In this document: positions 1 to 5,064 of the stretch, piece after piece | Position numbering within the stretch: the first letter of the stretch is position 1 | Layout of the letters: every line of letters begins with the position of its first letter | Source: CAYZJD01 sp964478455 | Lineage (GTDB): Bacteria > Acidobacteriota > Terriglobia > Bryobacterales > Bryobacteraceae | Assembly (NCBI GenBank): GCA_964478455.1 | Contig: CAYZJD010000339.1 | Span: forward strand, 1-5,098 | Direction: 5' to 3' | DNA length: 5,098 nt | Notes under the pieces: generated by a model | What the model saw: only the letters and a program-made list of their open reading frames with translations | Database searches by the model: none | Told to the model about the DNA's origin: nothing | Position numbers and translations under genes: made by a program

Positions 1-38
1 GAACTCCACTCCCCCTTGCCCCCGAACTCTCTGCCTGG

Positions 39-47
39 TGCTATACT
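39..47 (+). promoter_or_regulatory. Probable extended -10 promoter element of the his operon
   Basis: The sequence reads TG, one base, then TATACT (42-47), one mismatch from the TATAAT consensus and with the extended -10 TG in the right place. The best -35-like hexamer is TTGCCC at 16-21, but its 20-bp spacer is longer than the usual 16-18. The extended -10 may therefore carry most of the recognition. Transcription would be expected to begin near 53-55, only about 3-5 nt before the leader-peptide ATG at 58. This is a motif match only; an additional or alternative promoter could lie upstream of the window. Confidence 0.5.
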
Positions 48-57
48 CGAAGGTTCC

Positions 58-135
58 ATGATCAGCGTGCCCGTCGCCCGGCGTCTTCATCACCACCATC
101 ACCGGGCTCACTCTGCCCGACGGGCCCAGGCTTGA
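58..135 (+). CDS. hisL: Histidine operon leader peptide (attenuator sensor), 25 aa
   Basis: A short ORF from ATG 58 to TGA 133-135 encodes 25 residues: MISVPVARRL, then five His in a row (codons CAT CAC CAC CAT CAC, 88-102), then Arg-Ala and a sixth His (109-111), ending in an Arg/Ala-rich tail. It lies directly upstream of hisI and overlaps the 5' arms of the attenuator. Known his leader peptides work by ribosome stalling at His codons when charged tRNA-His is scarce; the peptide itself has no other expected job. The purine run GAAGG (49-53) ends 4 nt before the ATG and could be a Shine-Dalgarno site, but it would not be in the mRNA if the -10 at 42-47 is used. The gene symbol follows enterobacterial usage for the function. 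The sequence is not claimed to be homologous to enterobacterial HisL. Confidence 0.88.
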   Translation: MISVPVARRLHHHHHRAHSARRAQA

Positions 136-191
136 GCAACTCCCGAGACGGATTTGGAAGAGAAGGCCCGCCGGAATTCAGGCGGGCTTTT
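69..191 (+). promoter_or_regulatory. Ribosome-mediated histidine attenuator with alternative RNA folds
   Basis: Four arms can be read directly. Arm 1 (69-76, GCCCGTCG) is perfectly complementary over 8 bp to arm 2 (118-125, CGACGGGC). Arm 2 (118-126) also pairs with arm 3 (165-173, GGCCCGCCG) by 8 of 9 bp, with one A-C mismatch at 120/171. Arm 3 (166-172) pairs with arm 4 (181-187) in the terminator. A nested 5-bp pairing, 77-81 with 102-106, would extend the 1:2 stem and place most of the His codons in its loop. A ribosome stalled on the early His codons covers arm 1 and leaves arm 2 free for arm 3, which prevents termination. A ribosome at the stop codon (133-135) covers arm 2, so the terminator forms. 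With no translation, 1:2 plus 3:4 again gives termination. The pairings are seen; the mechanism is inferred from the classical his/trp attenuators. Confidence 0.87.
163..191 (+). terminator. Intrinsic terminator of the attenuator
   Basis: A GC-rich stem pairs GCCCGCC (166-172) with GGCGGGC (181-187), closing an 8-nt loop GGAATTCA. A-U and G-U pairs extend it through 163-165 with 188-190. The stem runs straight into TTTT (188-191), followed by CCATTT. The U-run is short but the stem is strong. It ends 16 nt before the hisI ATG, downstream of the leader stop codon, which is where a regulated terminator should be. It is not the end of a preceding gene, because no gene other than the leader peptide lies upstream in the window. 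Confidence 0.85.
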
Positions 192-207
192 CCATTTGGC
201 ATCGACG

Positions 208-588
208 ATGACACTGGACTTCGATAAGCTGGGCGGGCTGGCACCCGCCGTGATTCAGGACCACTCGACCGGCCGCGTGCTCATGGTCGGCTTCATGAAC
301 GAGGAGGCCTTCCGCAAGACGGTCGAGACGGGCTTCGCCACGTTCTACAGCCGTTCGCGCAACAAGCTGTGGATGAAAGGCGAGACCTCAGGCCACCGGC
401 TGGTGGTCAAGCGGATCTCCACCGACTGCGACCAGGACGCCGTGCTCCTCCAGGTGGAGGCGCTCGGGCCGGGGGTCTGCCACAACGGCTACCGGAGCTG
501 CTTCTACCGGACGCTCGAAAACGGCGATTGGGTGGCCTCCGAGAAGCGAAGTTATGATCCCAGCGCGGTCTACGGAGGCGGCCAATGA
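208..588 (+). CDS. hisI: Phosphoribosyl-AMP cyclohydrolase (monofunctional HisI)
   Basis: This cytoplasmic enzyme opens the adenine ring of phosphoribosyl-AMP to give ProFAR, step 3 of histidine synthesis. The 126-residue product is one complete HisI domain. It has YSRSRNKLWMKGETSGH at 47-63, the metal-binding DCDQD at 73-77, and CHNGYRSC at 91-98. Cys74, Cys91 and Cys98 match the family's zinc ligands, and Asp73/75/77 the magnesium site. It stops after about 25 further residues, so there is no HisE (phosphoribosyl-ATP pyrophosphatase) domain as in the bifunctional HisIE proteins. I chose ATG 208, which lies just after the attenuator and directly before the conserved LDFDKLGGLAPAVI region. 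In-frame TTG codons at 154 and 196 would add residues encoded by the terminator hairpin. No clear Shine-Dalgarno precedes 208. It is the first structural gene and overlaps hisG by ATGA. Confidence 0.95.
   Translation: MTLDFDKLGGLAPAVIQDHSTGRVLMVGFMNEEAFRKTVETGFATFYSRSRNKLWMKGETSGHRLVVKRISTDCDQDAVLLQVEALGPGVCHNGYRSCFYRTLENGDWVASEKRSYDPSAVYGGGQ
574..578 (+). promoter_or_regulatory. Shine-Dalgarno site for hisG
   Basis: GGAGG lies inside the last codons of hisI. It is 6 nt before ATG 585 but 12 nt before the second in-frame ATG at 591. The spacing favours 585 as the hisG start. Confidence 0.7.
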
Positions 589-1463
589 CAATGGCAAAGC
601 TGAAACTGGGAATCCCCAAGGGCAGCCTGGAGAGCGCCACCATCGACCTGTTCCGCCGCGCTGGCTTCAACATCACCGCTACCAGCCGCTCCTATTTCCC
701 GGCCATCGACGACCCCGAGATCGAGTGCATGCTCATCCGCGCGCAGGAGATGGCGCGCTACGTCGAGGACGGCGTCCTCGACGCCGGGCTCACCGGGCGC
801 GACTGGATCGAGGAGACCGAGGCGCGGGTCCACACCATCGCCGATCTCATCTACGCCAAGCAAAGCTTCGGCAAGGTGCGCTGGGTGCTGGCCGTGCCCG
901 AAGGATCGCCGTTCCGCAGCGTTCATGACCTCCAGGGGAAGATCATCGCCACCGAGCTGGTGGGCGCTACCCGCCGCTACCTCGCTGCCAACGGCGTTAC
1001 CGCCAAGGTGGAGTTCAGTTGGGGCGCCACTGAGGTCAAGCCCCCCGAGCTGGCCGACGCGATCGTCGAGGTCACCGAAACCGGCTCGTCGCTCCGCGCC
1101 AACAAGCTACGGATCATCGATACCGTGATCGAGTCCAACACGCAGTTCATCGCCAACCTCGACTCGTGGAAGGACGACTGGAAGCGGCGCAAGCTCGAAG
1201 ATATCCGGATGCTCCTGGAAGGCGCCATCAACGCCCTCGGCAAAGTCGGGCTGATGCTGAACGTGCACAAGGACAGCCTCGGCCAGGTGCTGTCCGTGTT
1301 ACCGGCCCTCAAGCGGCCCACCGTCTCTCACTTGAGCGACGAGGACTGGCTGGCGGTGAACACCATCCTGGATGAATCCACCGTCCGCCACATCATCCCC
1401 CGCTTGAAGGAGGCCGGCGCTCAGGGGATTGTGGAGTATCCGTTGAACAAGATCGTAATGTAG
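585..1463 (+). CDS. hisG: ATP phosphoribosyltransferase, long form (HisG_L)
   Basis: HisG condenses ATP with PRPP to phosphoribosyl-ATP, the first committed and feedback-inhibited step. The 292-aa product has the catalytic start LKLGIPKGSLE (6-16), then DGVLDAGLTGRD (62-73). The PRPP-site signature ETGSSL is at 165-170, followed by ANKLRIIDTVIES. The length and the segment from about residue 215, with LGKVGLMLNV and a closing GIVEYPLNKIV, identify the long form with a C-terminal ACT-like regulatory domain. Short HisG is about 210 aa and needs HisZ, so no HisZ should be required here. The long form is known to be a hexamer inhibited by histidine, which would add enzyme-level control to the attenuator. 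The start at 585 overlaps the hisI stop (ATGA), which suggests translational coupling. ATG 591 is the alternative. Confidence 0.96.
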   Translation: MTMAKLKLGIPKGSLESATIDLFRRAGFNITATSRSYFPAIDDPEIECMLIRAQEMARYVEDGVLDAGLTGRDWIEETEARVHTIADLIYAKQSFGKVRWVLAVPEGSPFRSVHDLQGKIIATELVGATRRYLAANGVTAKVEFSWGATEVKPPELADAIVEVTETGSSLRANKLRIIDTVIESNTQFIANLDSWKDDWKRRKLEDIRMLLEGAINALGKVGLMLNVHKDSLGQVLSVLPALKRPTVSHLSDEDWLAVNTILDESTVRHIIPRLKEAGAQGIVEYPLNKIVM

Positions 1464-1466
1464 TGG

Positions 1467-1484
1467 GGCAGGCCCCGGCCTGCC
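1467..1484 (+). other. Intercistronic GC-rich hairpin between hisG and hisD
   Basis: GGCAGGC (1467-1473) is perfectly complementary to GCCTGCC (1478-1484), giving a 7-bp stem with loop CCCG. An eighth C-G pair is possible if the loop shrinks to 2 nt. It fills most of the 32-nt gap that starts 1 base after the hisG stop region. The sequence after it is TGGAACAACAG, with no T-run, so it is not an intrinsic terminator. It could shape translation of hisD (the weak TGGAA, 1485-1489, follows at once) or affect mRNA processing. Its role is inference only. Confidence 0.55.
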
Positions 1485-1495
1485 TGGAACAACAG

Positions 1496-2740
1496 ATGAT
1501 TCGGATCATTGACCATCGCGGAGCCGACAAGCTGCTCGAGCGGCGTGCGGCGAGCTTGGCCCGCGCCGAGCAGGTCGTCGCGCCCATTCTGCAAAACGTC
1601 CGGCGCCACGGCGACCGCGCCCTCATCGAATACGCGCGCCGCTTCGACGGGCTGGGCGACCAGAGTCTGAACGTGCAGCCGGCCGAGCTGAAGTCCGCCC
1701 TGGACGCGGCGCCGCCGGAGCTGCTGGCGGCCCTCGAACAGGCACGGCGTAACATCACCCTGTTCGCCGAGCGGCAGATGCCCCGCGAGTTCACGCTGAA
1801 GCTCCCCGACGGCCACCGCGCCGGCCAGGTGGTGCGCCCCCTCGAATCGGCCGGCGCTTACATCCCCGCCGGACGGTACCCTCTGCCCTCCACCCTGCTG
1901 ATGACGATCGTCCCGGCGCAGGTGGCCGGCGTGCCCCTTCTCTGCGCAACCTGCCCGCGGCCCGGCCCGGTGATTCTCGCAACCGCGGCTTTCCTCGGTC
2001 TGAACAGGGTCTTTCGGGCCGGCGGAGCGCAGGCCATCGCGGCTCTGGCCTTTGGCACTGAGACGGTTCCTCGCGTCGAGCGCATTGTCGGCCCCGGCAA
2101 TATGTACGTGGCCGCGGCCAAGAAGCTGCTTGCCGGCGAGGTCGGTATCGACTTCGTCGCCGGCCCCACCGAGATCCTGATCATCTCGCGCGATGGCGAC
2201 CCGCGCGTCCTCGCCGCCGACATGCTGGCCCAGGCCGAGCACGACGAGGAGGCCGCCGCGATCCTGGTGACCACCTCGCGCCGGCTGGCAAAATCGGTCG
2301 CCCGCGAGATGGACAAGCAACTGGAGACGCTGCCGACGGCGCACACCGCGCGGGTGGCTATCGGGCGATCGAGCGCTATCATCGTCGTGCCCGGCCTCGA
2401 CAAGGCGGTCGAGATCTCCAACCGCTTTGCCCCCGAGCACCTCAGTATCCCGGACGGTTCATTGCTCAACAAGATCGCCAGCGCCGGCAGCGTGTTCATC
2501 GGACCGTCCAGTCCCGAAGCGGCCGGCGATTACGTCTCCGGGCCGAACCACGTGCTGCCCACGTCGGGTTTCGCGCGGGTGCGTGCCGGCCTGTCGGCCG
2601 CCGACTTCGTCAAGGTGATCTCGGTCCAGGAGCTGACGCCGAAATCCTTGAAGAAGCTCGCACCCGCCATCACCACCCTCGCCCGTGCCGAGGGCCTCGA
2701 AGCGCACGCGCGTTCCGTGGAGGTGAGGGTCCGTGGCTGA
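1496..2740 (+). CDS. hisD: Histidinol dehydrogenase
   Basis: HisD oxidises L-histidinol to L-histidine in two NAD-dependent steps, the last two reactions of the pathway. The 414-aa product covers the whole family fold. It has AGAYIPAGRYPLPST in the N-terminal half (119-133) and the signature GIDFVAGPTEIL near 217-228. The catalytic Glu-His pair is in RFAPEHL (E314, H315). Zinc ligands line up as Q246 and H249 in AQAEHDE, D345 in AGDYVSG, and H404 in LEAHAR. Nothing essential is missing. I prefer ATG 1496, because MIRIIDHRG is a typical HisD beginning and the 11 extra residues from an in-frame GTG at 1463 (overlapping the hisG TAG) would be encoded by the GC-rich hairpin. The Shine-Dalgarno site is weak (TGGAA, 1485-1489) for either choice. 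The 3' end overlaps hisC by 8 nt. Confidence 0.95.
   Translation: MIRIIDHRGADKLLERRAASLARAEQVVAPILQNVRRHGDRALIEYARRFDGLGDQSLNVQPAELKSALDAAPPELLAALEQARRNITLFAERQMPREFTLKLPDGHRAGQVVRPLESAGAYIPAGRYPLPSTLLMTIVPAQVAGVPLLCATCPRPGPVILATAAFLGLNRVFRAGGAQAIAALAFGTETVPRVERIVGPGNMYVAAAKKLLAGEVGIDFVAGPTEILIISRDGDPRVLAADMLAQAEHDEEAAAILVTTSRRLAKSVAREMDKQLETLPTAHTARVAIGRSSAIIVVPGLDKAVEISNRFAPEHLSIPDGSLLNKIASAGSVFIGPSSPEAAGDYVSGPNHVLPTSGFARVRAGLSAADFVKVISVQELTPKSLKKLAPAITTLARAEGLEAHARSVEVRVRG
2719..2727 (+). promoter_or_regulatory. Strong Shine-Dalgarno site for hisC
   Basis: GGAGGTGAG is a near-perfect complement of the 16S rRNA 3' end. It lies within the last codons of hisD, with 9 nt between GGAGG and GTG 2733. 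It settles the GTG as the hisC start over the next in-frame ATG at 2793. It is the best ribosome-binding site in the window. Confidence 0.8.
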
Positions 2741-3809
2741 ACCGTTCGGGTCTTCGTCCGGCTTTCTCCGGCCCCGTGAGGCCGTGCTGCGCATGGCGCC
2801 TTACTCTCCCCCCACTGCCGGCCGCGCCGGCAAGCTGCGCCTCGATTTCAATGAGAATACCGTCGGCTGTTCTCCCCGGGTGGTCGAGTTCCTCCGCCAG
2901 CGGCTCGCGGCCGACGCGCTCGCCGTGTACCCAGAGTACGTCGAGGCGAGAAAGGAACTCGCCGCTTTTTTCGCCGTCACGCCGGACCAGCTCCTGCTGG
3001 CCAACGGCACCGACGAGGCCATTCAGGTCCTCATCAACACTTACGTGGACAGCGGCGACGACGTGGTTCTCCTCAGGCCTTCCTACGCGATGTACCGCTT
3101 CTATGCCGAGCTCGCCGGCGCCGCCATCCGCGAGGTGGGCTACCGCCCGCACGACCTCTCCTTTCCACTCGAGGAGCTGCTCGATGCGATCCGGCCCTCC
3201 ACCCGCGCGGTGCTGATCGCCAACCCGAACAACCCCACCGGTACCGGCCTTAACCTCCCGGGCATCGAACGGATCCTGACGCGGGCCACCGGCGCGGCCG
3301 TGCTCATCGACGAGGCGTATTACGAATTCTCCGGCGTCACCTCGGTCAACTTGATCCCCCGCGCGCCGAACCTGTTCGTCAGCCGCACGTTTTCTAAGGC
3401 CCATGGGATGGCGGCGATGCGGCTGGGCTGTCTGCTCTCCCAAAGCGCTAATGTCGATTACTTGCGCAAGGCGCAGTCGCCGTACAGCGTCAACATGCTC
3501 GCCGCCCTGGCGGCCCGCGAGGCCATCCGAGACACGGACTACATCCGGAACTATGTCGCCGAAGCGCTCGCCGCCCGGGAGATGCTGTACGCCGGCTTCG
3601 AGCGACTCGGGGTTCCCTATTACCGCAGCCAGGCCAATTTCGTCCTCATGCGCGCGGGCGACCGCGCCCTGGCCATCCGCGACCAGCTCCGTGAGATGGG
3701 CGTGCTGGTGCGCGACCGCAGCTACGAGCTTCCCGGCTGCGTCCGGGTCACCGTGGGCACGCGCCAGCAGATCCAGCGTTTCCTGGCCGCGCTCGAGGAG
3801 ATCTGGTGA
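2733..3809 (+). CDS. hisC: Histidinol-phosphate aminotransferase (PLP-dependent)
   Basis: HisC transfers the amino group of glutamate to imidazole acetol-phosphate, giving histidinol-phosphate (step 7). The 358-aa product is a complete fold-type I aminotransferase. It has LDFNENT at 37-43, YPEY at 66-69, NPNNPTG at 164-170 and DEAYYEF at 193-199. The PLP lysine K222 is in RTFSKAHGMAAMRLG, R230 lies eight residues after it (the phosphate-contact position in known HisC), and R338 in VRVTVG is the substrate-carboxylate arginine. The start is GTG, overlaps the end of hisD by 8 nt, and has a strong ribosome-binding site. The HisC-type NEN motif and operon position argue against other class I/II aminotransferases, although relatives of this family can also act on aromatic substrates. 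Confidence 0.94.
   Translation: MAEPFGSSSGFLRPREAVLRMAPYSPPTAGRAGKLRLDFNENTVGCSPRVVEFLRQRLAADALAVYPEYVEARKELAAFFAVTPDQLLLANGTDEAIQVLINTYVDSGDDVVLLRPSYAMYRFYAELAGAAIREVGYRPHDLSFPLEELLDAIRPSTRAVLIANPNNPTGTGLNLPGIERILTRATGAAVLIDEAYYEFSGVTSVNLIPRAPNLFVSRTFSKAHGMAAMRLGCLLSQSANVDYLRKAQSPYSVNMLAALAAREAIRDTDYIRNYVAEALAAREMLYAGFERLGVPYYRSQANFVLMRAGDRALAIRDQLREMGVLVRDRSYELPGCVRVTVGTRQQIQRFLAALEEIW
3795..3800 (+). promoter_or_regulatory. Shine-Dalgarno site for the HAD phosphatase gene
   Basis: GAGGAG lies in the last codons of hisC, 8 nt before ATG 3809 and only 5 nt before the in-frame GTG 3806. The spacing and the TGATG stop/start overlap favour 3809. Confidence 0.6.
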
Positions 3810-4480
3810 TGCCCGCCGAAGTGATCGTCTTCGACATGGACGGCGTGCTGGTGGACGTCACCGAATCCTACCGGGAGACGATCCGCCGAACGGTGCGCCG
3901 CTTCACCGGCCGCGACGTCGGCAACGATGACATCCAAGCGCTGAAGAACGCCGGCGGGTGGAACAACGATTGGGCGCTCTCGCACAAGATTATCTCCGAC
4001 TTCGGCGTGGAAGTCGCCTACGATGACGTGATCGCCTGCTTCCAGTCGATCTTCCTCGGCGAGAACGGGCTCATCCGTCGCGAGAGGTGGCTTCCCCGCG
4101 CGGGCCTGCTCGAGAGCTTGCAGGAACGATACCGCCTGGCCATCTTCACCGGGCGTCTGCGGCAGGAGGTGAGCGAGACGCTGGGCCGTTTTGCCCCGCA
4201 CATCCTCTTTGATCCGATCATCGGCCACGAGGACGTCGAGAACGGCAAGCCCGCCCCCGACGGCCTGGCAAGAATCGCCGCGTTCACCGGCGCACCGCTC
4301 CGCTATGTTGGCGACTCCGTGGATGACGCCCGGAGCGCCCGCGCCGCCGGCGTGCCGTTCATCGGCATCGCCTCCAGGGAGAATCCGCGGCACGCCGAAC
4401 TGGCAGGGCTTCTCCGTCTCGAGGGCGCCGTGGCCGTACTCGAGGACGTCAATCAACTGGAGGGAGCGCTCGCGCCATGA
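3809..4480 (+). CDS. HAD-superfamily (subfamily IA) phosphatase, candidate histidinol-phosphatase
   Basis: The 223-aa product has all four HAD motifs. Motif I is VFDMDGVLVD with nucleophile D9 and acid/base D11, motif II is T114 in IFTGR, motif III is K147 in NGKPAPD, and motif IV is GDSVDD at 168-173. Residues of roughly 17-95 form a helical C1 cap, including a GGWNNDW stretch at 49-55. It is thus an intact, soluble, Mg-dependent phosphomonoesterase-type enzyme of the phosphoglycolate-phosphatase-like group. It differs from the N-terminal domain of bifunctional HisB, whose motif I normally reads DRDGT. The gene starts at TGATG with the hisC stop and ends in an ATGA overlap with hisB, so it is locked between steps 6 and 7. 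HisB here has no phosphatase domain, so histidinol-phosphate dephosphorylation (step 8) is the likely role. That role is inference; other small phosphorylated metabolites remain possible. GTG 3806 is the alternative start. Confidence 0.88.
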   Translation: MPAEVIVFDMDGVLVDVTESYRETIRRTVRRFTGRDVGNDDIQALKNAGGWNNDWALSHKIISDFGVEVAYDDVIACFQSIFLGENGLIRRERWLPRAGLLESLQERYRLAIFTGRLRQEVSETLGRFAPHILFDPIIGHEDVENGKPAPDGLARIAAFTGAPLRYVGDSVDDARSARAAGVPFIGIASRENPRHAELAGLLRLEGAVAVLEDVNQLEGALAP

Positions 4481-5064
4481 GGACCGCCTCCATCGAACGA
4501 ATCACCAGAGAAACGCAGATCCGCGGCTCGCTGCGCATCGGCGGCCGCGGCCGTTACCAGATCTCCACCGGCGTGCGCTTCCTCGATCACATGCTCGAGC
4601 TGTTCGCGCGGCACGGCGGCTTCGACTTGAAGCTCCAGGCCGCCGGCGACCTCGACGTCGACCAGCACCACACCGTCGAGGACGCCGGCATCGTGCTCGG
4701 GCAGTTGTTCTGCAAGGCGCTGGGCGACCGGCGCGGCATCAATCGCGCCGGCTACTTCGTCATGCCGATGGACGAAACGCTCGCCGTCGCCGCTATCGAC
4801 CTCGGCGGCCGGCCCCACCTGGTCTACAAGGACTTAGTCAAGGTGCGGCTGGTGGGCGACTTGCAGGCGGAGTTGATGGAAGATTTCTTCGGCGGCTTCG
4901 CCGCGCATGCCGGCGCGAACGTCCACATCCGGGTGCTCTACGGGCGGTCGAGCCACCACAAGATCGAAGCCGTGTTCAAGTGCTTCGCGCGGGCGCTGAA
5001 GTACGCCTGCTCGACCGACAAGAGCCTGCGCGGCCAGTTGCCATCCACCAAGGGGCTGCTATGA
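4477..5064 (+). CDS. hisB: Imidazoleglycerol-phosphate dehydratase (HisB, monofunctional)
   Basis: HisB removes water from imidazole glycerol-phosphate to form imidazole acetol-phosphate (step 6). At 195 aa it is the stand-alone dehydratase, without the N-terminal HAD phosphatase of enterobacterial HisB. It has STGVRFLDHMLELFARHG from residue 30 (metal ligand H38 region), DQHHTVEDAG at 62-71, HHKIE at 150-154 and the closing PSTKG. The two HH-x-x-E repeats provide the bound manganese ligands in the known family. One small deviation is seen: the second signature reads GRSSHH, where many homologues have Asn two residues before the first His of the HH pair. ATG 4477 overlaps the HAD stop (ATGA), and GGAGGGAG (4459-4466) lies 10 nt upstream. 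The gene also overlaps hisH by ATGA. Confidence 0.95.
   Translation: MRTASIERITRETQIRGSLRIGGRGRYQISTGVRFLDHMLELFARHGGFDLKLQAAGDLDVDQHHTVEDAGIVLGQLFCKALGDRRGINRAGYFVMPMDETLAVAAIDLGGRPHLVYKDLVKVRLVGDLQAELMEDFFGGFAAHAGANVHIRVLYGRSSHHKIEAVFKCFARALKYACSTDKSLRGQLPSTKGLL

Noticed and set aside
1..29. Direct repeat GAACTC at 1-6 and 24-29 as a possible regulator site
   Set aside because: Two 6-bp copies in a C-rich stretch are easily chance; there is no symmetry and no known operator resemblance.
88..179. A His-codon run (88-102) and a GAATTC site (174-179) looking like a cloning-vector His-tag or linker
   Set aside because: The run sits in an ORF whose flanking arms pair perfectly to make an attenuator, followed by a U-tailed terminator and hisI. 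GAATTC is simply the terminator loop. Native his leader is the coherent explanation.
154..207. An in-frame TTG (154) extension of hisI by 18 residues
   Set aside because: The extension would be encoded by the terminator hairpin and has no resemblance to HisI N-termini. ATG 208 begins at the conserved domain.
1467..1484. The hisG-hisD hairpin as an intrinsic terminator
   Set aside because: No U-run follows (TGGAACAACAG), and termination here would cut off essential downstream his genes.
1463..1495. GTG 1463 as hisD start (TAGTG overlap with hisG)
   Set aside because: It has no ribosome-binding site, and the extra 11 residues come from a GC-rich hairpin and do not look like HisD. It is kept only as an alternative.
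1421..2440. Long minus-strand open frame (339 codons) antisense to hisD
   Set aside because: This is a shadow frame typical of GC-rich coding sequence. The product is low-complexity and rich in Gly/Arg/Asp/His with no recognisable domain, while the + strand frame is a complete HisD.
2670..3443. Minus-strand open frame (257 codons) antisense to hisC
   Set aside because: Same shadow effect: no family motifs, and it is fully covered by an intact HisC on the + strand.
3722..4456. Minus-strand open frame (244 codons) antisense to the HAD gene
   Set aside because: It is complementary to an intact HAD enzyme with all four motifs, and its own translation shows no motifs.
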